In this document: positions 35,932 to 44,291 of the stretch, piece after piece
Position numbering within the stretch: position 1 is the stretch's first letter
Layout: each line of letters starts with the position of its first letter
NCBI RefSeq assembly: GCF_026626745.1
Contig: NZ_JAPNJW010000002.1
Span: 4,612,151-4,676,150, forward strand
DNA length: 64,000 nucleotides
Origin: Nannocystis sp. RBIL2
GTDB taxonomy: Bacteria > Myxococcota_A > Polyangia > Nannocystales > Nannocystaceae
Reading direction: 5' to 3'
Made by a program: the position numbers and the translations under genes
The notes under the pieces: generated by a model
What the model was told of the DNA's origin: nothing
The model's input: only the letters and a program-made list of their open reading frames with translations
The model's database searches: none

Positions 35932-36340
35932 GAGACCCTCCCTCGGGAGATATCCGCCCGACTCGTACCCACTATGTTATCCCCCCTCGCTGACGCCGCA
36001 ATGACGAGGATTGACGCCGCTCACGCCCCGCAGCCGCTCGATGCGACGGAAGGGCGAGAGGGCCGAGGCACACGCAGTCTCGCCGAACGTCGGCCGGTAC
36101 GCGCTGCTCGGCTCACAGACGTTGCACTCGCCAGTGATCCTCGCTTCGCGAGGCGCCGCGGCGCTCGGTGGAGCGCCGAGCACCGCGCTCGCACCATCGA
36201 CAATCACCGAATCACGCTCTCAGCGCGGACCCGGAATGACGCGCTCGGCCCCGCCTTCGCCGCCGGCCGGCCCCGCCGCGAGGCATCCGTCAGCGGCCTG
36301 TCCCGAAGGACATCTCACCCGCCGCGCCGATGGTCGGCCT
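35932..36340. other. Intergenic region with one palindromic repeat
   Basis: About 400 bases with no convincing gene. A canonical TGTCCCGAAGGACA lies at 36299-36312, 29 bases past the 3' end of the leftward gene ending at 36341. The right part is thus downstream DNA of that gene and the left part should hold the promoter of the gene starting at 35931. Confidence 0.55.
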
Positions 36341-38569
36341 TTAGCCCTGCGCCCCGAGCACCACGATCCCGTAGTGGGCGACGAACAGCACGACCTCGGC
36401 GCCCGGCCGGCCGTCGAGGTCGCCGATCGCGACCTTCACGTCGACGTCGTGGCTGCGCACGCGCAGCAGCGGCCGGCCCTCCGGATCGTAGACGACCACG
36501 CCCGCCCTGTTGGCGATCAGGACGTCGTTGCGGCCGTCGCCGTCGAAGTCCTGGTCGAGCCTCGGCGCCGGGTCCCAGTCGCCCTTGAACAGGTCGATCG
36601 TCTCGTCCCCGACGGCGAGCCGGCCGGCCAGCGTCCGGCCCTTCGGCACCGCCACCCCGCGGTCCGTCACCTCGCCGCGCGCGCCGATCTGCACGAGCTT
36701 GTCGTCGGTGTGCACCACCACCGCGCCGGCCGGGTCGAGCTGCACCGCCGCGAGCTCCTTGAACGGCGGCGACGTCCACAGCGGCTCGGGCACCGCCTTC
36801 ATCGCCACCACCCGGTCGCCGTCCTGCAGCAGCAGCTCCTGGAACCCGTCGCGGTCGAGGTCGCGGTGGCCCGCGTAGCGGAGGAAGTTCTTGCCCGTGT
36901 GCTCCCAGAACAGCTCGCCGGCCTGATCGAGGACCTTGAGCTCGCTCCAGTTGCCGACGATCCACTCGCGCCTTCCGTCGCCGTCGAGGTCGGCCGTGTC
37001 GAGGTTGTTCGCGTAGCCGGTGAGCGCTCGCGACGGCAGCGCCTCGCCGCTCGCCGACCAGCGCATCAGGCCCTCGCGGCCGACCGCGGCGACCTCTCCG
37101 TCGGCGCTCCCGAGCGGCGCCGCGATCGTCACCGCCTCGAGCTCGCCGCGGACCGGCCGCTGCCAGCGCACGCCCCAGCCCGCCGGCGCCTGCTCGACCG
37201 TCAGCAGCTTGCGCCCGCCGTCGCCCTCGCGCTCGACGATCGCCTTGATCTCGTGCTCGAGCTTCTCCTTGAGCTGCGGGTCGTAGCCGGTGCGCGCGTG
37301 GGCCACGTTGCCCTCGCGGTCGATCACGTACAGCGCCGGCACGCCGCGGTAGTTGTACTCGGTGAGCTGCGCCGGCTCGTCGAGCAGCACCGGCAGGTCG
37401 AGCTGGTGCTGCTTCATGAACGGCGCCAGCTTCGAGCGGCTGTGGAAGTCGTCGATGCTGATCGCCAGCACCTCGACGCCCTTGGCGCGGTGCTCCTCCT
37501 GGAACTTCTGCAGCAGCGGCATCTCGCGCTTGCAGGGGCCGCACCAGGTGGCGAAGAACGTCACCAGCACCACCTTGCCGCGGTAGTCGCGGAGCCGCAC
37601 CGTCTCGCCGTCGAGGCGCTTCAGCGTGAAGTCCTGCGCCGGCTGGGCGCCCGCGGTCACGACGAGGTCGTCGCCGCCGACCCCGAGCTCGCCGCGCAGG
37701 CGCTCGTACGTGGCGCGCAGCTCGACGTCGGCGACGACCCCGAGCGCCCGCTTCAGCGCCGCGCGGGCGCCGGCGGCGTCGCCTTTGCGGTGGCGCAGCT
37801 CCGCCTCGAGCACGTGCAGGTCCTCGGCCACGCCCGCCGCCAGCGACCCGCGGCGCTCGCCTGTCGCGTCGACGAGCGCGATGTCCTTGACGAACCTGTC
37901 CGTCTCCGCGTGGCCCCGCTCGACCGCTCGCAGCGCCTGGTCGATCGCCCCCTCGCGCAGGTGCAGCCGCGCCTCGGCGACGAACGTCCGGGTCCGCTCG
38001 AACGCGATCCACCGCGTCCTCGACTCGCGCCATTGTTCGTGGTCGAGCAGCGCGATCTCCCGCTCGTCCTGCGCCAGGCGCTCGCGCGCCAGCTCCAGCA
38101 GGGCCAGCCCGGCGGCGCCCGGCAGCGGGTGCAGCAGGTGATAGCGCCCGACGATCTCGGTCGGCGCATTCGACTTCGGCCGCAGCTTCGCCAGCGCCGC
38201 CAGGTGCCCCGCGACCTCTCGCGGGTCGTACCCGCCCTTCTCGATCAGCGCGTCGGCCAGCGCCTCGAGCACCAGCGCGTTCGTCTGGTGCTCCGGGTGT
38301 TGGCGGGCGAACGCGCGGCATTGATCGATCCGCGCGTCGAGCTCCGTCAGCTTCGCCGCCGCCTCACCGGCCTGCTTGATCTCTCGCCACTTCGCCAGGG
38401 CGATCGGCGGTCGTTCGTCGACCTCGACCGCCGCGACCTCCGCTGGCTTGGCCGCCGGCTCCTCCGCCCCCGTGGGCGCCCGGACGGGGACGACCGACAG
38501 GGCCGCGGGCTCGGGCTCGAGCTCGCATACTTGCTCGGGGGCGCAGGCGACGGGGAGAAGCAGAAACAA
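36341..38569 (-). CDS. Lipoprotein fusing TPR-like, TlpA thioredoxin and FG-GAP propeller regions
   Basis: About 742 aa. TTG 38569 is the only usable start near the signal ('FLLLPVACAPE'). Residues about 60-290 are helical and TPR-like. A TlpA/AhpC-type thioredoxin domain follows from about 308, with the redox pair Cys343/Cys346 in 'FFATWCGPCKREMP' and the cis-Pro region 'YRGVPALYVIDREG'. The C-terminal 270 residues carry FG-GAP-like calcium motifs ('LDTADLDGDGRREWIVGNW', 'LDRDGFQELLLQDGD', 'DFDGDGRNDVLIAN'). Predicted envelope-located thiol oxidoreductase. This order of domains is unusual. It could reduce or oxidise surface protein disulfides while the propeller binds a partner. Confidence 0.87.
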   Translation of the reverse strand: MFLLLPVACAPEQVCELEPEPAALSVVPVRAPTGAEEPAAKPAEVAAVEVDERPPIALAKWREIKQAGEAAAKLTELDARIDQCRAFARQHPEHQTNALVLEALADALIEKGGYDPREVAGHLAALAKLRPKSNAPTEIVGRYHLLHPLPGAAGLALLELARERLAQDEREIALLDHEQWRESRTRWIAFERTRTFVAEARLHLREGAIDQALRAVERGHAETDRFVKDIALVDATGERRGSLAAGVAEDLHVLEAELRHRKGDAAGARAALKRALGVVADVELRATYERLRGELGVGGDDLVVTAGAQPAQDFTLKRLDGETVRLRDYRGKVVLVTFFATWCGPCKREMPLLQKFQEEHRAKGVEVLAISIDDFHSRSKLAPFMKQHQLDLPVLLDEPAQLTEYNYRGVPALYVIDREGNVAHARTGYDPQLKEKLEHEIKAIVEREGDGGRKLLTVEQAPAGWGVRWQRPVRGELEAVTIAAPLGSADGEVAAVGREGLMRWSASGEALPSRALTGYANNLDTADLDGDGRREWIVGNWSELKVLDQAGELFWEHTGKNFLRYAGHRDLDRDGFQELLLQDGDRVVAMKAVPEPLWTSPPFKELAAVQLDPAGAVVVHTDDKLVQIGARGEVTDRGVAVPKGRTLAGRLAVGDETIDLFKGDWDPAPRLDQDFDGDGRNDVLIANRAGVVVYDPEGRPLLRVRSHDVDVKVAIGDLDGRPGAEVVLFVAHYGIVVLGAQG

Positions 38570-39006
38570 TGGGAGGAGGGGCGCGGTGGGAACTGCATGG
38601 CGAATGGACCTCGATGGACGGAGAAAAAAGAACCCTCGGCCGGCGAACGCGGCGAGGCCCCTTTAGCAAGGTCGGTGCCGCTCTTTTCCGTGTAGTTTCC
38701 GCGACGGTCTCGCGGCCTCGGGTCTCGCTCGTGCGTCAGCCTGGCAATCGAGCCGCGGCCGCATGACGAAGTGGCCGGCCGCCCGCGGGGCGCCGATCTT
38801 CGCCTCGGCGAACGCCCCGACGAACCCGACAGGGCGAGCGGCGGCACGCTGCGAGGCCGGCCGTCTTCGTGCCTGCGCCCGCCGAATCGAACCGGCGCCG
38901 CGATCCCACGTCCTCCGCCACATCTTTAATAAGGTAGCTGTCCCGAAGGACATCTACGATCTTTCCAGCCGACGACCGAGCGAGAGGTCGGACGCGACCC
39001 GCCCCC
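38570..39006. other. Intergenic region with one palindromic repeat
   Basis: About 435 bases between two leftward genes. TGTCCCGAAGGACA lies at 38939-38952, about 55 bases beyond the 3' end of the SDR gene. No reading frame is convincing, and no tRNA-like fold was seen. Confidence 0.55.
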
Positions 39007-39753
39007 TCACCGCGCGTTCGGGCCGGCCAGCGCCACCGCGTCGGGGCCCGCGGGGAAGCGCAGCTGCCCCGACGTGTCGGTCGCCGCGCGGAACACCACC
39101 TCCGCCACGTCGGCCTCGGTCGTCACCGCGGCCGGCCGGGTGAACGCCGCGAACACGCGCTCGGCGAACGGTGCGTAGGCCTCGGGGATCAGCGTCGCCG
39201 GGTTCGGCCCGTTGTTGGCGAAGCGCGTGGTCGGCCCGTAGCCCGGCTCGACCAGCTTGACGCGCACGTCGAAGTCCGCGAGCTCGTGCGCCAGCGAGGC
39301 GGTGAACCCCTGGATCGCGGTCTTGCTGGCGGTGTACACCGCTACCAGGGGCATCGGCGCCAGAGTCACGCTCGAGGTCACGTTGACGATCACGCCCGAC
39401 CGCCGTGCCCGCATCTGGGGCAGCACCGCCTGCGTCATCGCCATCACCCCGAACGTATTGGTCTCGAACACCTGGCGCGCCAGCGCCATCGGCGTCGCCT
39501 CGAACGCCCCGAGCGCCCCGACGCCGGCGTTGTTGACCAGCACGTCGATAGGCCCGCTCGCCGCGATCGCGGCCGCGATGCTGTCGGGCTGCGTCACGTC
39601 GAGCGCCAGCACCCGCAGCCGCTCCGACCGGGGCAACAGGTCTTCGCGCGGCGTCCGCATGGTGGCGACCACGTTCCAGCCCTGGGCGAGGAAGTGGCGC
39701 GCGGTCTCGAGGCCGTAACCGGAGGAGCAACCAGTGATGAGCACGTTCTTCAT
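39007..39753 (-). CDS. SDR-family oxidoreductase
   Basis: About 248 aa, the classical short-chain dehydrogenase/reductase. The cofactor motif is 'TGCSSGYG' (TGxxxGxG), the structural motif 'NNAGVG', and the catalytic Ser and Tyr/Lys lie in 'NVTSSVT' and 'YTASK'. The Arg at 'TMRTPRE' after the second strand suggests NADPH preference. It is divergent from an AraC-type regulator with only 74 bases between, so control by that regulator is likely. Confidence 0.92.
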   Translation of the reverse strand: MKNVLITGCSSGYGLETARHFLAQGWNVVATMRTPREDLLPRSERLRVLALDVTQPDSIAAAIAASGPIDVLVNNAGVGALGAFEATPMALARQVFETNTFGVMAMTQAVLPQMRARRSGVIVNVTSSVTLAPMPLVAVYTASKTAIQGFTASLAHELADFDVRVKLVEPGYGPTTRFANNGPNPATLIPEAYAPFAERVFAAFTRPAAVTTEADVAEVVFRAATDTSGQLRFPAGPDAVALAGPNAR

Positions 39754-39827
39754 GGAGTTGACTGTAGCGACCCGAAGCCGGACTATCTATCGCAAGAAGT
39801 CCAACTTTCATTGGCGAGCGTCCAGAC
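39754..39827. promoter_or_regulatory. Divergent SDR/AraC promoter region
   Basis: A candidate rightward promoter is TTGACT (39758-39763), then 17 bases, then GACTAT (39781-39786). The gap is short enough for one regulator to control both genes. The -10 match is weak. Confidence 0.35.
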
Positions 39828-40724
39828 ATGACCGACCCACTCTCGCAAGTCATCGCCCTGCTGCAGCCGCGCGCCGTGTTCTCGAAGCCGATCAGCGGCG
39901 CCGGGCGCTGGGCCGTGCGCTACTCCGAATTCGGCCATCCGAGCTTCTGTACCGTGCTCGAGGGCAGCTGTCGCCTCGCGGTCGACGGCCACCGGCCCCT
40001 CACCCTCGAAGCCGGCGACTTCCTGCTATTGCCGGCGACCCCCGGCTTCACCATGTCGGGCTTCGAGCCGGCCACGCCCGAGCGCATCGACCCCAAGCTG
40101 ACGCCCGCGCCGACCGCCGAGGTCCGCCACGGCACGCGCGGCGGCCGGCCCGACGTGCGCCTGCTCGGCGGCTACTTCGTGTTCGACTCGCCGGACGCGA
40201 ACTTGCTGGTCTCGCTGCTGCCGGCGGTGATGCACGTGCGCGGCGTGGAGCGACTGTCGCTCATGGTGCGGCTCGTCGGCGACGAGGCCGGCGAGCGCCG
40301 GTCGGGCCGCGACCTCGTGCTCACGCGGCTGGTCGAGCTGCTGCTCATCGAGGCGCTGCGCTCGCTCCCCGGCGAAGACACGCCGCCGGGCCTGCTGCGC
40401 GCCCTCGCCGACCCTCGCCTCGCGCCCGCGCTGCGGCACATGCACGCCCACTTCGCGCGCCCGTGGACGGTGGCCCAGTTGGCCAAGACCGCCGCGCTGT
40501 CGCGCTCGGCCTTCTTCGAGCGCTTCACCGGCGCAGTCGGTTTGCCGCCGATGGAGTACCTGCTCGCCTGGCGCATGGCAGTCGCCAAGGACCTGCTGCG
40601 CCGCGAAGACCTCGGCCTCGGCGAGGTCGCCGAGCGCGTCGGCTACGCCTCCGCCAGCACCTTCAGCACCGCCTTCAGCCGTCACGTCGGCCAGGCCCCG
40701 AGCCGCTACGCCCGCGCGCCGTAG
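39828..40724 (+). CDS. AraC-family transcriptional regulator (cupin_6 type)
   Basis: About 298 aa. The N-terminal cupin_6-like sensing domain contains 'GSCRLAVDGHRPLTLEAGDF'. The C-terminal AraC DNA-binding domain has two helix-turn-helix units, 'WTVAQLAKTAALSRSAFFER' and 'GEVAERVGYASASTFSTAF', with the family ending 'SRHVGQAPSRYAR'. It is adjacent to and divergent from the SDR gene, a common pairing in which the regulator responds to a small molecule and controls the oxidoreductase. Confidence 0.92.
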   Translation: MTDPLSQVIALLQPRAVFSKPISGAGRWAVRYSEFGHPSFCTVLEGSCRLAVDGHRPLTLEAGDFLLLPATPGFTMSGFEPATPERIDPKLTPAPTAEVRHGTRGGRPDVRLLGGYFVFDSPDANLLVSLLPAVMHVRGVERLSLMVRLVGDEAGERRSGRDLVLTRLVELLLIEALRSLPGEDTPPGLLRALADPRLAPALRHMHAHFARPWTVAQLAKTAALSRSAFFERFTGAVGLPPMEYLLAWRMAVAKDLLRREDLGLGEVAERVGYASASTFSTAFSRHVGQAPSRYARAP

Positions 40725-40780
40725 GAGGCAACGCCGGGGCGATTGCGAATCGCCAGGCAGCGACGCCATCGCGCAGACGG

Positions 40781-40802
40781 CGACATGTCCCGAAAGCCAG
40801 GC
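40781..40802. repeat. Palindromic repeat variant copy
   Basis: CGACATGTCCCGAAAGCCAG is a left half with a changed right half. It lies about 60 bases after the AraC-type gene, which is the usual position for this family. Confidence 0.55.
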
Positions 40803-40945
40803 CCGAAGTGCGGCCGCTCATGCCTCGGGTCGCCCGATCGTGGCCAGCGAAGCCCCATCACGCCCGCGTGCTCCCATCATTCGGGACCCGCGCAAATCAT
40901 GAGAGGCGTGACAATCACAGCAGCGTGCGCACGCAGCCACGCCGC

Positions 40946-42064
40946 TCACCCGCCGAGCACCCTCTCGAAAAACCACCACAGCCCTGCCAGCACGATCGCC
41001 CCCGAGATCCACTTCGCGCCGCCGAACCGACGATACGGCTCCCAGCGCCCCAGCAGCAGCAGCACCGGCAGCACCAGGGCCAGCACTGCCAGCTGGCCTG
41101 CCTCGACTCCGAGGTTGAACAGCAGCAGCGCCGGTCCGACCTCTCCGGCCGGCAGCCCCAGCTCCGCCAGCACCCCCGCGAAGCCGAAGCCGTGGACGAA
41201 CCCGAACGGCAGCGTGATCCGCCAGCGCCCGGCCGCGTCGGGCACGAAGAAGTTCTCCACCCCCACGTACGCGATCGACAGCGCGATGGCCGGCTCGACC
41301 CATGCCCCGCTGGGTGTCCAGATCCCCAAAGTCGCCAGCGCGAGGCTCAGCGAGTGGCCGAGCGTGAACGCAGTGATCACCGCCACCAGCGAGCGCAGGC
41401 GGCCGCCGACCACCACCAGGCCGAGCAGGAACACCAGGTGATCGGTCCCGATCAGGATGTGCTCGACCCCCAGCTCGAAGTACGCTGACACCGGCCACGC
41501 CGGTGGTTCCGCCTCGCCGCCCTCGGCCGCGATCGTCGCCGTCGGCGCGCGCGCCTGCAGCACCGGCTCGGCGAAGATGTCCTCGGGGCCAGCTCCCGGC
41601 CGCTGGAACTGCGCCAGGTGGCGGTGCCCGGACGACAGCCCGTCGAACAGCGACCACGTCAGAGTCAGCTCCCTGGGCGGCCGCGAGCACTCGAAGCGCA
41701 GCGCCAGCGACGCCCCGTCCTCCTCCGTCAGCCACGCCCGCGTCGCCGTCCCGACGCACGCCTCGCCCTCGACCGCCAGCCCGACCCCCGCGACCACCGG
41801 TTCCAGGGCCGCGCCCGCGCCCGCCAGCTCGGCCTCGCTCAGCGCCCCGTCGCCGTCAGCGTCGAGCCCCGGCGCCAGCGCCCGCAGCTCGCCGCGCGCG
41901 AACGTCAGCTCGACCGTGACTGCGGCCCCGTCGACCGTGTACACCCCGCGCGACAGCCCGACCTGGTGAGCCCCGGCGAGACGTGGGATCACCAGCCCCA
42001 AGAGACATGCCCCGATAAACATGCTCCGAGCGACATGTCCAAACGGCCCTGTCCTCTCGAACAC
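40946..42064 (-). CDS. HupE/UreJ-family membrane protein
   Basis: About 372 aa. A signal peptide is followed by a periplasmic N-terminal domain of about 190 residues that includes an EF-hand-like 'DADGDGALSEAEL'. The HupE/UreJ_2-type membrane domain then has the conserved 'FELGVEHILIGTDHLVFLLG', 'FTLGHSLSLALA' and 'FGFVHGFGFAGVLAELGLP', whose His and Asp residues are thought to bind metal. About six to seven membrane helices. The start is ambiguous: GTG 42064 gives a basic n-region, ATG 42022 begins directly at the hydrophobic core. It may transport nickel, cobalt or another cation. Confidence 0.85.
   Translation of the reverse strand: MFERTGPFGHVARSMFIGACLLGLVIPRLAGAHQVGLSRGVYTVDGAAVTVELTFARGELRALAPGLDADGDGALSEAELAGAGAALEPVVAGVGLAVEGEACVGTATRAWLTEEDGASLALRFECSRPPRELTLTWSLFDGLSSGHRHLAQFQRPGAGPEDIFAEPVLQARAPTATIAAEGGEAEPPAWPVSAYFELGVEHILIGTDHLVFLLGLVVVGGRLRSLVAVITAFTLGHSLSLALATLGIWTPSGAWVEPAIALSIAYVGVENFFVPDAAGRWRITLPFGFVHGFGFAGVLAELGLPAGEVGPALLLFNLGVEAGQLAVLALVLPVLLLLGRWEPYRRFGGAKWISGAIVLAGLWWFFERVLGG
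42001..42044. repeat. Palindromic repeat at the start of the HupE-like gene
   Basis: The words AGACATGCCCCGAT, AAACATGCTCCGAG and CGACATGTCC follow one another, three degenerate copies about 18 bases apart. They lie in the signal-peptide coding part of the gene. Confidence 0.5.
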
Positions 42065-42139
42065 TTCTTTCGAAGGCTGACGGTCGTGCAGAAGCGCTCT
42101 CCTGCGCCGAGAATACCCGATCTCCTCGCTCGGGCGCCA

Positions 42140-43060
42140 TCAGAAGCGGATGCTGGCCGCGTCGACGCCAGCGCGGCAGCTCAGCTGCGGTCGATGATCT
42201 TCGGGTGGACTCAGCGAACTGAGCGCGGCCCGAGCGATACCGAACGACTCCTGGAGATCTTTCCCCTTGCCGATCGCACGGTACAGCGACCGCGAGAAGA
42301 CGCGTGCCGCGTCATCGGAGATCTTTTCCCTCATCCCCACCACTGCGTCGACGCGCTCCGTCAGGACGGCCGTCGCCAACCCGCTGAAACAGGCATTGAG
42401 GACGACGCAACGGGGAGGTCGACGCAGCGCACCGAGCAAACGGGCGAGCGCGTCGTAGCGCAGACGACTCGTCGACCCCCCCGCTCCGACGACCAGCATC
42501 GTCCCGTCCGCACCCCCATGACCCGCGAAGTGCAAGAGCGCCGGGTTGTGGTCGGCGATCAGATCGAAAGTCTGCTCCGCCGTGACGGACCACCCCCACA
42601 CCAGCGAGAATCGCTCGCGGACTTGACCCAAACCGAGCTCGTCCTCGATGTGGCCCGCCTCTCTGGCGAGCTCGAGCGGAGCCTGGCCTTCAGGACATGA
42701 CATTAGGACCAGAGCGACCTGCTTGCTCGAGACAGCGCCGCCCGGGCCGCCAGCCGGAAAGGGATCGAAGCCGAGGCAGGCGACTGCAGCCGTCCGCAGC
42801 GCCTCGTCATGCTTCCGAAACTCCCCCAGACGCACGAACAGCTCTCGCTCGAGGTATCCGAACTGGCGCAGGCGCTCGATCACGGCGAACACGTACTGAT
42901 CTACCGCGACCACCGAGTCGGGCAACCCGGTGACGATATCCGCGTAGTGAGTGGCGATGAATCGCCGCAAGTCGGGCGGCGACACGCGCTGGACGAGGTA
43001 GTGGTGCAAGGGCTGGGGATACGGCGACATGTCTGCCATCGACTCCGAGGTGCCGCTCAC
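42140..43060 (-). CDS. CHAT caspase-like protease with N-terminal EAD-like adaptor domain
   Basis: About 306 aa. Residues about 17-85 form a small helical domain ('HHYLVQRVSPPDLRRFIATH', 'FAVIERLRQFGYLERELFVR') resembling effector-associated domains (EADs) of bacterial conflict systems. The C-terminal CHAT domain (caspase HetF-associated) has 'LLHFAGHGGADG' with catalytic His181, and 'CVVLNACFSG' with catalytic Cys224, so the dyad is intact. Start may be GTG 43060 or ATG 43039. It follows the SAVED gene by 46 bases on the same strand. Role inferred: a protease switched on by the SAVED sensor during phage infection. The substrate is unknown. Confidence 0.85.
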   Translation of the reverse strand: MSGTSESMADMSPYPQPLHHYLVQRVSPPDLRRFIATHYADIVTGLPDSVVAVDQYVFAVIERLRQFGYLERELFVRLGEFRKHDEALRTAAVACLGFDPFPAGGPGGAVSSKQVALVLMSCPEGQAPLELAREAGHIEDELGLGQVRERFSLVWGWSVTAEQTFDLIADHNPALLHFAGHGGADGTMLVVGAGGSTSRLRYDALARLLGALRRPPRCVVLNACFSGLATAVLTERVDAVVGMREKISDDAARVFSRSLYRAIGKGKDLQESFGIARAALSSLSPPEDHRPQLSCRAGVDAASIRF

Positions 43061-43106
43061 CAGGGCGACCGATCACCTCGCCGGACCCATGATCGGATGC
43101 GCCGAC

Positions 43107-44185
43107 TCAACAGCCCCAGCGCACTGCGATCTCGTCGATCTCCCCCGCTCGATTCGGACGCGCCTCACGCAACGCATCGAACAGCGCCGTGTCCACCTTG
43201 CCATGCTGCTTCAAGGCCTGTACCGCCCTGTGAGCCACCTCGGCGAGATCGGTCTCCCAGTGGACTTTGCTGACGAGCGAGCCCAAGGCCTCCGTGAAGG
43301 TGAAGAACCGCTGGAGGTCCTCGCCCTTGAACGACTTCTCGAAGAACTCGGCCAGCGCCCGTTCCGCTTCGGCGTCCCCCACCCGAGCCGGTGGCGGCCC
43401 CGGCGACAGGAGTTCCAGCGTCGGCACGAAGCCGCCCTTGTCGCGCTGGTGGTCGTAGACCTTCACCGGCGGGTCCGCTTTGGGCAGCAGGCTCAGGCCG
43501 CACTGAACTGCCACGGCCGCCGGCACGGCCGGGAACAGGTGGATCCGGCAACGCGGCCCGTGCGTCGCTCGGATCCTGGTCAGCAGGTCTTGATAGACCG
43601 TGGCGAACTCTTGCAACTGCGCCTCCGTCTGCAAGATGTCGCGGCGCGGCTCCTCGACGGCGATCTCGTACATCGCACACGGGCTCGGGGGCAGCGCCAC
43701 CTCTGCTTCTTCTGGATGCACTTTTCCGCTGATCGACAGCAGCAACGCCACGTGAGTCCCGCGCGTCGCGTGGGTGACGACGTTCCAAGAGGACTGCTCC
43801 GGCCGCGAATCCCCCCATGTCCATCCAGCGGGCCCGTGGAACCGGTTGAACACGCGGATCTCCTGTTTCTCCCCCAACGCCTCTCCGAGCACCATCAGGA
43901 GCGGGATCGGAGCGAGCGCGAACACGCTGATCCGCCGAACGGAGATCGGGCGACCTGCTGCAGAAACCCGCTCACTTTGAGCCGGATCTCCGCCGCCAAC
44001 AGTTTCCACGTCGCCGGCTCGGCATCCGACACCTCCAGTAACGCGAGGTCGATGTCCAGGCCTCCCGGAAGAGCCTCCCACGGCGGCAAGGCAGCGTGGA
44101 TCTGCTCCGCGCTCCAGAGCCCCTTCTGGCGGCCGATGTTGGCGGACAGGCGAATGACGTGGGTCTTCAAGGCAGGGTCGTCCAT
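43107..44185 (-). pseudogene. SAVED-domain sensor with C-terminal EAD-like domain, one -1 frameshift
   Basis: Read through one frameshift it would be about 359 aa. The N-terminal part runs in one frame from ATG 44185 (good GGGGGAG site upstream) to 43895 ('LDIDLALLEVSDAEPATWK', 'EIRLKVSGFLQQ'). The rest is in another frame from about 43950: 'ISVFALAPIPLLMVLGEALG', 'FNRFHGPAGWTWG', then the second SAVED half with 'RIHLFPAVPAAVAVQCG'. SAVED domains bind cyclic oligonucleotides made by CD-NTases. The last about 85 residues match the EAD-like domain of the CHAT protein. One missing base near 43930-43965 explains the break; no slippery heptamer was found. It may be a real pseudogene or a base-calling error. 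Confidence 0.8.
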
Positions 44186-44291
44186 GGGTACTCCCCCGGA
44201 AGTGGCATCCGACGGCCCGAACGATCACTGCCGCACCGAGGTGATCGGTGGGGCCGCTCCGAGGCACCTCGTATCCACCGAGGAGGAACCC
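44186..44291. promoter_or_regulatory. Divergent CBASS promoter region with inverted repeats
   Basis: CGATCAC (44222-44228) and GTGATCG (44241-44247) form a 7-base inverted repeat with a 12-base spacer. CGAGGCACCTCG (44260-44271) is a second palindrome. AGGAGGAA at 44281-44288 is the ribosome binding site for the CD-NTase GTG. No linked repressor gene (CapW or CapH type) is seen in the island. Confidence 0.45.

Noticed and set aside
36011..38695. Long forward frame opposite the TPR/TlpA/FG-GAP gene
   Set aside because: Arg/His/Val-rich shadow without motifs; the minus-strand product has clear domains.
42683..42706. Repeat-like word in the CHAT gene (CATGTCCTGAAGGCCAG on the minus strand)
   Set aside because: It resembles the variant at 40781 but lies in a conserved core strand of the CHAT fold, so it is probably chance similarity.
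43029..44291. In-frame upstream extension of the CD-NTase gene
   Set aside because: It runs through the SAVED gene antisense and lacks homology; AGGAGGAA directly precedes GTG 44292.
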